Assembly: GCA_013698055.1 (NCBI GenBank)
Contig: JACCVS010000136.1
Coordinates: forward strand, 1-8,645
DNA from: Acidobacteriota bacterium
GTDB lineage: Bacteria > Acidobacteriota > Blastocatellia > Pyrinomonadales > Pyrinomonadaceae
Direction of reading: 5' to 3'
Length of the DNA stretch: 8,645 bases
The position numbers and the translations under genes were made by a program. Shown here piece after piece: positions 1 through 5,824 of this stretch (its first letter is position 1; each line of letters opens with the position of its first letter). The notes under the pieces are model-generated. The model ran no database searches. It saw only the letters and a program-made list of their open reading frames with translations, and was not told the DNA's origin.

Positions 1-249
1 GAGAAATGCTGATTGATGATGATCGAACCACCATGTCAAATGAGCGGAAGTTGAGTATTTGAAATCCACAATGGCGTTCTCGTCGCCGTCGAACATCTCT
101 TCGTCAAAGAGCGAGCCGGGGCGATGCAGCAGGCTGGTGTATTCAATATCGGCTTCAGGGTTCACGTGCGACTTGTAAAATCTGGTGAAGACGGTGCCCG
201 AAGCCACTCCGTCAAAGCAGTGGCCGTGATAAAGGATGCGAAGTTTCAT
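1..249 (-). CDS. DHH-family phosphoesterase, 5' part (cut by the left window edge)
   Basis: The minus strand reads open from ATG at 249 to base 1, exactly 83 codons with no stop, so only the N-terminal part is visible. It starts MKLRILYHGHCFDGVASG. Three motifs of the DHH metal-dependent phosphoesterase superfamily appear in order: HGHCFDG (residues 8-14), which matches motif I with its metal-binding Asp13; IVDF (60-63), matching the motif II Asp62; and WWFDHH (73-78), the DHH signature itself. Members hydrolyse phosphodiester or phosphoanhydride bonds with Mn2+, for example in short oligonucleotides or cyclic dinucleotides. The motifs are closely packed, as in small stand-alone phosphohydrolases rather than RecJ. 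The substrate cannot be told because any DHHA1-type substrate domain lies outside the window. There is no signal peptide, so it is probably cytoplasmic. A hairpin at 354-400 separates it from the redoxin gene upstream, so it probably has its own promoter. Confidence 0.8.
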   Translation of the reverse strand, partial: MKLRILYHGHCFDGVASGTVFTRFYKSHVNPEADIEYTSLLHRPGSLFDEEMFDGDENAIVDFKYSTSAHLTWWFDHHQSAFL

Positions 250-353
250 GTTTGATTGGCGCTCGAATTAAGAAACGGGATGATTGCAAAGCGCGCCATC
301 TTAGCAGAAGCAGAGATGAAGGATGAAGGCGAGAGAAAGAAGGTTCGTAAATT

Positions 354-400
354 GCGCATGGTCAGCAGTCAGGATGTTATCCCTCCGGCTGACCATGCGC
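354..400 (-). terminator. 13-bp hairpin just after the redoxin stop, possible terminator
   Basis: GCGCATGGTCAGC (354-366) is perfectly complementary to GCTGACCATGCGC (388-400). The 21-nt loop can itself fold (GGAT 372-375 with ATCC 379-382). The element begins 10 nt past the stop of the minus-strand gene ending at 411, where a terminator is expected. The sequence after the stem on the minus strand is AATTTACG, only a short T run, so this is not a canonical intrinsic terminator. It may instead be a 3' mRNA-stabilising hairpin or a REP-like palindrome. Confidence 0.45.
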
Positions 401-410
401 GATTGATGAG

Positions 411-1130
411 CTACTGCTTTTTGCTGTTCTCAGTGGTGCATTGAGTTGTGGTCGAGGCGCTACTGCTGGTCGCCTTCACCAACTTGTCCTTGCCGGTTTC
501 AGGCTTGAAGTCCTGCGCAGCTTTCTTGTTCATCTCCGACTTATCCAACCCGAGACGCTCGCGGATGAATTTCTCGACATCGGCCTCGATCAATTCGCCG
601 CCCACGACCCAGGCTTTTTCCGTCAGCACGTCGCCCGTCTTGCTCAGCTTCGCGGGTTCGAGAAAAATATTGTAGGGCGAACCCCAGCGGCGCGTGTCGC
701 CCGTCGTCTGGCGATAATTGTAGTGCGAGGTCTTATCGCGGGCTTCGCGCGATTCGGATTCAGAGACGACCATGTAAGGCGATCCCGACGCACCGAAGAA
801 AGCCACGGAATCCGCGCGCGGAGCATATTCGCTGACGCCGATTACGTCCAGACCATGCCCTTTATATTTCTCGTAGAGCATGGCCGCAACGGGAGCTTCA
901 TTTTTCCAGTTGCCACACCACGGAGCGAAGTAAACGACGAGGACGAGTTTCTTATCTTTCGCAAATGAGCGCAAATTGACGGGCTTGCCGTCCGCCAGAC
1001 TGTTGAACGTCCAGTCTTTGTAATTGATCGTCTTCTCTTCGAGCGGCGCGTATTCGTGATTGCCCTGCGCGCGCGCCATCGAAGGGACGAAGGCGAAGAT
1101 GAGAGCGACGAGAATGAAAAGTTTCTTCAT
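411..1130 (-). CDS. Secreted TlpA/redoxin-like protein with CxxW in place of CxxC
   Basis: This is a 239-aa exported thioredoxin-fold protein. I chose ATG 1130 because AGGAG lies 9 nt upstream and the protein then begins with a clear signal peptide, MKKLFILVALIFAFVPSMARA, with likely cleavage near residue 21. The open frame extends to 1244, but that extension overlaps the end of the upstream gene and would bury the signal. The redoxin core spans about residues 40-195: beta strand VLVVYF, the active-site region WCGNWKNEAP (71-80), and the cis-proline loop GSPYN (Pro152). The second active-site cysteine is Trp75, so only Cys72 remains. The tail (200-239) is Lys/Ser/Thr-rich with one further cysteine, Cys231. 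A disulfide reductase of the usual CxxC mechanism is therefore unlikely. A monothiol, peroxiredoxin-like or binding role is possible. It sits 79 nt behind the CcdA-TlpA gene on the same strand. Confidence 0.82.
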   Translation of the reverse strand: MKKLFILVALIFAFVPSMARAQGNHEYAPLEEKTINYKDWTFNSLADGKPVNLRSFAKDKKLVLVVYFAPWCGNWKNEAPVAAMLYEKYKGHGLDVIGVSEYAPRADSVAFFGASGSPYMVVSESESREARDKTSHYNYRQTTGDTRRWGSPYNIFLEPAKLSKTGDVLTEKAWVVGGELIEADVEKFIRERLGLDKSEMNKKAAQDFKPETGKDKLVKATSSSASTTTQCTTENSKKQ

Positions 1131-1178
1131 GATTAATTTCTCCTGCTGAGCCTTGCTTCGGGGAGAAGTTGCGTTTGA

Positions 1179-1205
1179 GGTCAAAGAGATTATATCACTT
1201 TGACC
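1179..1205 (-). promoter_or_regulatory. Extended -10 element inside an 8-bp dyad, upstream of the CxxW redoxin gene
   Basis: GGTCAAAG (1179-1186) and CTTTGACC (1198-1205) form a perfect 8-bp inverted repeat with an 11-nt spacer. On the minus strand the spacer holds TGATATAAT (1197-1189), which fits an extended -10 promoter element (TGnTATAAT). No good -35 is seen, which extended -10 promoters tolerate. Transcription would start near 1182, about 50 nt before the ATG at 1130. The dyad around the -10 could be a repressor operator, or a hairpin after the upstream stop codon at 1210. This is prediction from sequence only. Confidence 0.35.
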
Positions 1206-1209
1206 AGGA

Positions 1210-2442
1210 TTATTTCGAAGCGGTCGCGGGCGACGCCTCATCAAGCAATGGTTTAATGGCTGCCTCGAATGTGGCGCGCTGGCGCTGTCCTAAAATCTGC
1301 TGGCGAATCCTGCCTTCACGGTCAATGATAAAAGTGGTCGGCGCGCTCTGAATCCCGCCGAATTTATCTGCGATGCTTTCGCCGTTGAGCAGAATGGTGT
1401 AGTCCAGGTTAATCTCTTTTTGATATGCCTTGATCTCGTCAATCGAACTGGAATCCTTCCACATCACGCCAACAACGCTTAAGCCCCGCGCCTCAAGATC
1501 ATGCTGCATCTCAATGAGTTCAGGAATCTCTTCGCGGCAGGGAATGCACCAGGTCGCCCAGAAATTCAAGAGGACGACGCGCCCGCGCAAATCGCTCAAA
1601 CGAAAATCTTCTCCTGAAATCTTCTTTAACTCAATCTCGGGAGCAGGCTTCAAGTTACCTGCTTCAACTGGTGTCGCGTTCGGCGCGCTAGACTCATCAA
1701 CCTTGATGATTGCTCCCGCATCCGGTATGAACTTAGAGAACCAGGCGTTCAGCACAGACACCTTGTCAGTCGCAACCAGCAGGCCAATGGAAATCAACAT
1801 TACACCTGAAACGACTTCGACCTTGTGCAGGTGCTTGCGGAATTTCGTGTAGAAACCTAAGAATTTGTTAATCCCTAAGCCCGTCAGCATAAACGGCACG
1901 GAGAGACCCGCCGCGTAGAAGCATGAAAGATAGAGTCCTGTTTTCCAACCGCCGCTTGTCGCCGCCAACCCGATGATGCCGCCGAGGATTGGGCCAATGC
2001 ACGGCGTCCATCCGGCAGCAAAAGCCATCCCCAGCGTCATCGAACCCAACATCCCGCGCGGCTTTTGCTGCGAGAAAAAGCGCGTGTCTTTGTAAAGCGT
2101 GCTGAGTTTCAACAACCCCATCAACTGAAGCCCGAAGCCGATGATGACGATGCCCCCGATGATCCGAAACCACGGATTGGCCGTCACCGTCTTTCCTAAA
2201 AGTCCTGCCAGCGCGCCGAGCGACAGGAAGATCATCGAAAGGCCGATGTTGAAAGCGATGGAATTGAGAATGACGGCGCGGCGCGCGTTCTTGCGCGAAT
2301 CGTTGCCGTCCTTCAAGTGGTCTATGCTGACGCCGGAGATGAGCGAAACGTATCCCGGCACGAGCGGCAAAACGCACGGCGAGAGAAACGACAGCAGGCC
2401 GGCCAGAAAAGCGACCCAGATGGTGATGTTCGTTCCTTCCAT
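1210..2442 (-). CDS. CcdA-TlpA fusion: membrane thiol-disulfide interchange protein (DipZ-like)
   Basis: This is a 410-aa two-domain protein. Residues 1-230 are a CcdA/DsbD-beta type membrane domain with about six hydrophobic helices. Its two characteristic cysteines are in LSPCVLPL (Cys23) and GWTPCIGP (Cys148). After a linker (about 231-265), residues 266-402 are a TlpA/AhpC-TSA thioredoxin domain with FWATWCIPCREE (Cys299, Cys302) and a cis-proline loop SAPTT (Pro368). In the family, CcdA takes reducing equivalents from cytoplasmic thioredoxin and passes them to an extracytoplasmic thioredoxin-like protein. Here donor and acceptor are covalently joined, and six helices would place the C-terminal domain outside the cytoplasm. 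Mycobacterial DipZ has the same order but carries an extra C-terminal domain that is absent here. The ATG at 2442 gives an intact first helix, with only GAAAG as a weak ribosome site. A cytochrome c maturation role is plausible but no cytochrome gene is in view. Confidence 0.9.
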   Translation of the reverse strand: MEGTNITIWVAFLAGLLSFLSPCVLPLVPGYVSLISGVSIDHLKDGNDSRKNARRAVILNSIAFNIGLSMIFLSLGALAGLLGKTVTANPWFRIIGGIVIIGFGLQLMGLLKLSTLYKDTRFFSQQKPRGMLGSMTLGMAFAAGWTPCIGPILGGIIGLAATSGGWKTGLYLSCFYAAGLSVPFMLTGLGINKFLGFYTKFRKHLHKVEVVSGVMLISIGLLVATDKVSVLNAWFSKFIPDAGAIIKVDESSAPNATPVEAGNLKPAPEIELKKISGEDFRLSDLRGRVVLLNFWATWCIPCREEIPELIEMQHDLEARGLSVVGVMWKDSSSIDEIKAYQKEINLDYTILLNGESIADKFGGIQSAPTTFIIDREGRIRQQILGQRQRATFEAAIKPLLDEASPATASK

Positions 2443-2493
2443 AATCTTTCGTGGCCAATGCCTGTTCCAACCATTCCAGCACAGGACATGTCG

Positions 2494-2526
2494 CTCAGTA
2501 TAGCAGAGGTTGCTGACTAAACTGAG
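2494..2526. repeat. Imperfect palindrome between the PepSY and CcdA-TlpA genes
   Basis: CTCAGT (2494-2499) pairs with ACTGAG (2521-2526), and AGCA (2502-2505) with TGCT (2511-2514), giving an interrupted hairpin 16 nt beyond the PepSY stop and about 50 nt before the CcdA-TlpA start. It has no T run. It could be a processing or regulatory hairpin, or a decayed relative of the CAGT-rich heptamer elements elsewhere in the window. The evidence is weak. Confidence 0.25.
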
Positions 2527-2541
2527 GGCGTGTGCCAGAGT

Positions 2542-3036
2542 TTAGGCTCTCCTGGTTCTTTTGTTAAGCCACAGCGTCACGTTCAGATAGATGCCGGAGA
2601 GAGCGGAGGCGCAGGCAAGCGCAGCCATCGCAATCAACAGATAAATCTGCCAGCCACCGGCGAAGAAATAGAAATGCGCCTGTCGAAAATAGCGCGTCAG
2701 AGCGCCGGGCGGCGGAGTCTTGATGACGGCTCCGGTCTCCGCGTCAATCAGAAGCGAATCAGCGCCCATTCCTCCAATTGACTGGTAAACAGGACGTCCC
2801 TCGCGCATCAAAAGCGTCAAAGCGGTTGTCGGCAACTCTCTTCCCGCAAAATCATTCGCCAGCTTCATTGCGTCTGGCGCGGTGATGCGGATACGCGCCG
2901 CATCAATGCTTTGAATTTCGCCGCCCTCAACCGCGTTCGGCCAGGCATACAACAATCCGCTCGACGCCCAGGCCAGCACGGGCACAGCGACGATGATTCC
3001 CAGCCACAGGTGAGCGCGGTAGATGAAAGCTCGCAT
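2542..3036 (-). CDS. Short PepSY-domain membrane protein with two transmembrane helices
   Basis: This is a 164-aa protein. It starts MRAFIYRAHLWLGIIV, matching the start of PepSY-associated transmembrane proteins (usual pattern LHxWLG). Helix 1 is about residues 10-31. Residues 40-108 look like one extracytoplasmic PepSY module, with DAMKLANDF followed by strands ending DAETGAVIKTPPP. Helix 2 (about 129-152) ends with a basic tail NKRTRRA (158-164), which suggests a cytoplasmic C-terminus. His9 and His121 sit at the membrane edges. Larger relatives (the PiuB/FoxB type) use such histidines to bind haem and act as membrane reductases linked to iron uptake, but this protein has only the minimal two-helix plan. 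The ATG at 3036 has no clear ribosome site. Its place between two TlpA-domain genes suggests a redox or haem-related role, which is inferred. Confidence 0.72.
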   Translation of the reverse strand: MRAFIYRAHLWLGIIVAVPVLAWASSGLLYAWPNAVEGGEIQSIDAARIRITAPDAMKLANDFAGRELPTTALTLLMREGRPVYQSIGGMGADSLLIDAETGAVIKTPPPGALTRYFRQAHFYFFAGGWQIYLLIAMAALACASALSGIYLNVTLWLNKRTRRA

Positions 3037-3043
3037 AATAACC

Positions 3044-3097
3044 AGTGATGAATGATGAATGATGAGTAAACCCTGTTCCTACTTATTGCTCATCACT
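3044..3097. repeat. Degenerate heptamer inverted-repeat element A
   Basis: The left side has 7-bp units AGTGATG (3044-3050), AATGATG (3051-3057), AATGATG (3058-3064) and AGTAAAC (3065-3071). The right side has TATTGCT (3084-3090) and CATCACT (3091-3097). The outer 8 bp, AGTGATGA and TCATCACT, are perfect inverted repeats. It fills most of the 72-bp gap between the TPR-TlpA and PepSY genes and so would be transcribed within that operon. It is the weakest of three similar elements (compare 5749-5824 and 8264-8358). Confidence 0.55.
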
Positions 3098-3108
3098 TCT
3101 TTTCTTCG

Positions 3109-4545
3109 TCACTTTTCTTCAATCAACTTTTCAATTGTCGCTGAAATCTCAGCTTCGTTGCCGCCGCCCGTGCCGGTGGTCAACAGGCGAATGACTCCCT
3201 GGCGATCTATCAGGACGGCGGTCGGGATTGCTGAGACGCCGTAGTTGCGATGATTGTTGTCCGTCTCCGTCACTGCCACGCCGTAGGTGAGGTCATACTG
3301 TTTCTTGAAGCGTTCGATAAAGCTCAACTCTTCTGCGGGCGTCATCTCGCGCCCGTTGCCGTGCCCGTAGTATTTCGTGATGCCGAGAATGACCAACCCG
3401 CTATCTTTATACTTTTCTTGCCATTCCCTGAGATGCGGAAAGGCCGCGAGACACGGGCCGCACCACGTTGCCCAGAAATCCAGCAGCACCACGCGACCGC
3501 GCAAGGATGAGATCGTCACTGGCGCTTGTTCTACCCATTTACTAATGACAATCTCCGGCGCAATCTCTCCCTGAAGGCGTAACTGTTTTTGCTTGCGCTG
3601 CAAGGACTGAAGCACATAACGCTGACTCTCCGCTGCGATGCTGGCTTTCGTATAGACGATGGCGTCCTCGATTGTCTTCACGGCATCGGGCTTGCGCTTG
3701 CTCTCGATGAGCACATCGGCGAGCTTTTCCGTAGCATCAACGTATAAACGTGGAGACGGAGCGTCCATTGCGACTTTGCGGACTTCCTCCAGCACCGTCA
3801 GAAGGGCGCTCGCCGGTTTCTTCATCTCCTGATAGATATCAACCAGAGCAATTGTCGAAAGATAAAGCAAACGATCAGCGGTCGTGGTCTTCGCGGTTGC
3901 CTGCAACGACTTGGCCGATTTGAAAGCCTCTTCGGCGTGCGCGGACGCTTTCTCCATCTGCTTGGCCTTGCGATAAGCGCCGGTGAGAGCGTTTTCCATC
4001 GTCACCTGCTCGCTGATCTTGCGCGGCTCGAAGTGCAGGTAACGCTCAAGAGCCGTTTCAGCCTCTTCAAGGCGATTCATTTGCGCGGCGCGAAGCGTGA
4101 CGATGTAGCGGGCAAACTGCGGTCGCTCGCCCGCCGCCTGCTTGTCCTGATCGAGAAAGCGTTTCAGGAATTCAAGCGTGCGCTCTTCGTTGGCTGAGAG
4201 ATGATAGAGCAGCCCGGTGTAATAAAAATCATCGCCGGAGAGGTTCGAACGCGCAACCAGCTCGGCTGCATAGCGCGCGGCCAGCTCTTTCTGCTCCCGC
4301 ACGGTTTTTTCGAGCAGCTTGGGATCAAACGGCAGCTTCTTGCTTTGAAACTCCTGAAACATTCTCGCCGCGTAACCTGAAGCCTCTTCATAGAGCGTGG
4401 ACGCCGCGCGGACATCCGCCGGAGCGGTGGATGGCGGCGGCTTAGTGATTCGACGCGCCTGCGCGAAGCCATCAAGAGAGGCAAGCGAAAGAGCGCAGAT
4501 AAAGAGCGTGAAAACGAATATCTTTCTCATACGAATGTTTTCCAT
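3109..4545 (-). CDS. Exported helical-repeat (TPR-like) protein with C-terminal TlpA thioredoxin domain
   Basis: This is a 478-aa protein. A hydrophobic signal peptide (residues 6-30, RKIFVFTLFICALSLA..., ending near GFAQA) predicts export. Residues 45-325 are almost entirely amphipathic helices with alternating A/L/Y/E positions, such as ALERYLHFEP and AVKTIEDAIVYTK, consistent with degenerate TPR repeats for protein binding. Residues 329-478 are a TlpA-family thioredoxin domain with FWATWCGPCLAAFP (Cys362, Cys365) and a cis-proline loop SAIPTAV (Pro441). This domain should reduce disulfides outside the cytoplasm, probably recharged by the CcdA-TlpA protein encoded downstream. The ATG at 4545 lies 3 nt after the thiO stop, suggesting translational coupling. 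A second ATG at 4530 gives a more typical signal peptide (MRKIFVF...) with a distant GGA, and either could be used. The partner of the repeat region is unknown. Confidence 0.82.
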   Translation of the reverse strand: MENIRMRKIFVFTLFICALSLASLDGFAQARRITKPPPSTAPADVRAASTLYEEASGYAARMFQEFQSKKLPFDPKLLEKTVREQKELAARYAAELVARSNLSGDDFYYTGLLYHLSANEERTLEFLKRFLDQDKQAAGERPQFARYIVTLRAAQMNRLEEAETALERYLHFEPRKISEQVTMENALTGAYRKAKQMEKASAHAEEAFKSAKSLQATAKTTTADRLLYLSTIALVDIYQEMKKPASALLTVLEEVRKVAMDAPSPRLYVDATEKLADVLIESKRKPDAVKTIEDAIVYTKASIAAESQRYVLQSLQRKQKQLRLQGEIAPEIVISKWVEQAPVTISSLRGRVVLLDFWATWCGPCLAAFPHLREWQEKYKDSGLVILGITKYYGHGNGREMTPAEELSFIERFKKQYDLTYGVAVTETDNNHRNYGVSAIPTAVLIDRQGVIRLLTTGTGGGNEAEISATIEKLIEEK

Positions 4546-4548
4546 AAA

Positions 4549-5709
4549 TCAATTAACGCCGACGCACTGAAAACGTTCCGGGCTGAAAGCGTTGATAAGA
4601 GGTGCGGCCTTACCCGTCGTGATTTGTTCAGCCACAAGCTCTCCCGTCAAAGGCGCGAGCAGGATGCCGTTGCGGTAATGTCCCGCCGCGTAAAAGAGGC
4701 CGCGCGTCTCGGCGCACGCGCCGATGACAGGCCACTCGTCTTCGGTACAAGGGCGCAGTCCCGCCCATGAATCCACGAGCGGCAAACTGCCAACGGCGGG
4801 CGCAATCTCAAGAGCGTGCGCGGTGATGGCGTGAACGCCCTCGCCCGTCATGCACTTATTAAACCCAACGCGCTCGGTCGTTGAGCCGGCGAGAAGCCGA
4901 CCATCAAGCCTGGGCACGATGTAACCGCGCGGGCTGTAAATCACATGGCGCGCCAGACGTGGGTTACTCTCAAAACAAAGCATCTGCCCGCGCACAGGCT
5001 CGACATGGACGGGGAGCGAATTGTTGTTTGATGAAGCCAGCAAAGATGTCCACGCCCCGGTCGCTACGACGACCACAGGCGCATGGACGTTGCCTCGGGA
5101 AGTCTCAACGCCCTCGATAACTCTGCCCTCGATGATGATTGATTTGACATGTGCGTCTGTGAGAAGACGGATGCCGTGTTGTTTGACCGAAGTAGAAAGA
5201 GCAGCGATGAGACGCCGATTTTCGACCTGTACGTCCAGCGGAAAGCGCAAAGCTCCGCGCAATTCCTCTGAGATACACGGCTCAAGATGCCTCGCCTCAT
5301 CTGCGCTCAAACGCTCTACGAAAAGCCCCGCGCGTCGTTGCCAATTATAGCGATGCTCGATCTCCTCTTCATCCCTTTCCGTGAAAGCGAGGTAAAGAGT
5401 CCCGGTTCTTTCAAGCTCGATGTCAATTCCGGTCTCTTCGCGTAATTCATCTGCAAATGCCGGGTAGAGGTCGCGGCTCGCGCAGGCCAGCTCAAAAAAG
5501 GCGTCCGCGCCATCAGCCTCAGCCTGCGGCGCGAGCATCCCGGCGGCAGCGTGGGAGGCTTCTGCGCCCAACGTCGCACGCTCAATCAACGCGACGCGCC
5601 TGATTCCGCGCAAAGCGAGTGAGCGCGCAATTGCGAGGCCGATGACGCCACCTCCAATGACGATTACATCCGCCGACTCTGCGCCTTTCAACATTCCCTG
5701 ATGTCGCAT
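4549..5709 (-). CDS. thiO: Glycine oxidase ThiO (FAD-dependent)
   Basis: This is a 386-aa FAD-dependent amine oxidase of the DAO/glycine oxidase family. ThiO oxidises glycine with O2 to iminoglycine (dehydroglycine), the precursor for the thiazole ring of thiamine, releasing H2O2. The FAD-binding Rossmann motif is VIVIGGGVIGLAIARS (residues 15-30) with Glu43 in LIER at the end of the second strand. ASHAAAGMLAPQAE (51-64) is a ThiO-type signature. Near the C-terminus are WAGLRP (Arg319) and AAGHYRNGILLAP (Arg346), arginines of the family's active-site region. The length fits the usual 360-390 aa. The ATG at 5709 keeps the full Rossmann fold; a second ATG at 5694 is also possible, and neither has a good ribosome site. 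No other thiamine gene is in the window. Instead it is followed after 3 nt by a TlpA-domain gene. The protein is cytoplasmic, with no signal peptide. A related D-amino-acid oxidase activity cannot be excluded. Confidence 0.87.
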   Translation of the reverse strand: MRHQGMLKGAESADVIVIGGGVIGLAIARSLALRGIRRVALIERATLGAEASHAAAGMLAPQAEADGADAFFELACASRDLYPAFADELREETGIDIELERTGTLYLAFTERDEEEIEHRYNWQRRAGLFVERLSADEARHLEPCISEELRGALRFPLDVQVENRRLIAALSTSVKQHGIRLLTDAHVKSIIIEGRVIEGVETSRGNVHAPVVVVATGAWTSLLASSNNNSLPVHVEPVRGQMLCFESNPRLARHVIYSPRGYIVPRLDGRLLAGSTTERVGFNKCMTGEGVHAITAHALEIAPAVGSLPLVDSWAGLRPCTEDEWPVIGACAETRGLFYAAGHYRNGILLAPLTGELVAEQITTGKAAPLINAFSPERFQCVGVN

Positions 5710-5723
5710 TGATTAAAACTTGC

Positions 5724-5732
5724 TGGTATGAT
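5724..5732 (+). promoter_or_regulatory. Possible extended -10 for isocitrate dehydrogenase
   Basis: TGGTATGAT matches an extended -10 (TGn plus TATGAT at 5727-5732), with no convincing -35. It lies in the 115-bp gap between divergent thiO and the isocitrate dehydrogenase gene. Transcription would begin near 5739, giving a leader of about 85 nt that contains the whole heptamer element at 5749-5824. Confidence 0.3.
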
Positions 5733-5748
5733 GCTGCAACGCTCTTGC

Positions 5749-5824
5749 GGTAATCAGTAATCAGCAGTCACCAATCAGTTAAGATGGCTACTATTTGCTG
5801 ATTACTGACCATTGACCACTAACT
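5749..5824. repeat. Degenerate heptamer inverted-repeat element B
   Basis: The left half has four 7-bp units: GGTAATC, AGTAATC, AGCAGTC, ACCAATC (5749-5776). The right half has four units of the opposite sense: GCTGATT, ACTGACC, ATTGACC, ACTAACT (5797-5824). TCAGTAATCAGCA (5754-5766) is perfectly complementary to TGCTGATTACTGA (5796-5808), a 13-bp stem with a 29-nt loop. The last unit ends at 5824, directly before the ATG at 5825. It therefore replaces any Shine-Dalgarno site, and RNA folding could affect translation. Confidence 0.75.

Noticed and set aside
256..444. Plus-strand 62-codon open frame in the gap between the DHH and redoxin genes
   Set aside because: It contains the 13-bp palindrome, overlaps the end of the redoxin gene on the other strand, has no ribosome site and shows no recognisable protein character.
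441..968. Plus-strand open frame opposite the CxxW redoxin gene
   Set aside because: The minus-strand reading has a signal peptide and redoxin motifs; this one is a shadow with no domain or ribosome site.
1131..1244. N-terminal extension of the redoxin gene to ATG 1244
   Set aside because: It would overlap the upstream coding region and place 38 residues before a complete signal peptide; ATG 1130 has a proper ribosome site.
1868..2482. Minus-strand 204-codon open frame overlapping the CcdA domain
   Set aside because: It is an Arg/His-rich out-of-frame reading of the CcdA coding sequence.
3044..3097. CRISPR array or transposon end as explanation for the short repeats
   Set aside because: The units are only 7 bp, adjacent, degenerate and in both orientations; there are no unique spacers, no cas or transposase genes, and no target-site duplication that I can see.
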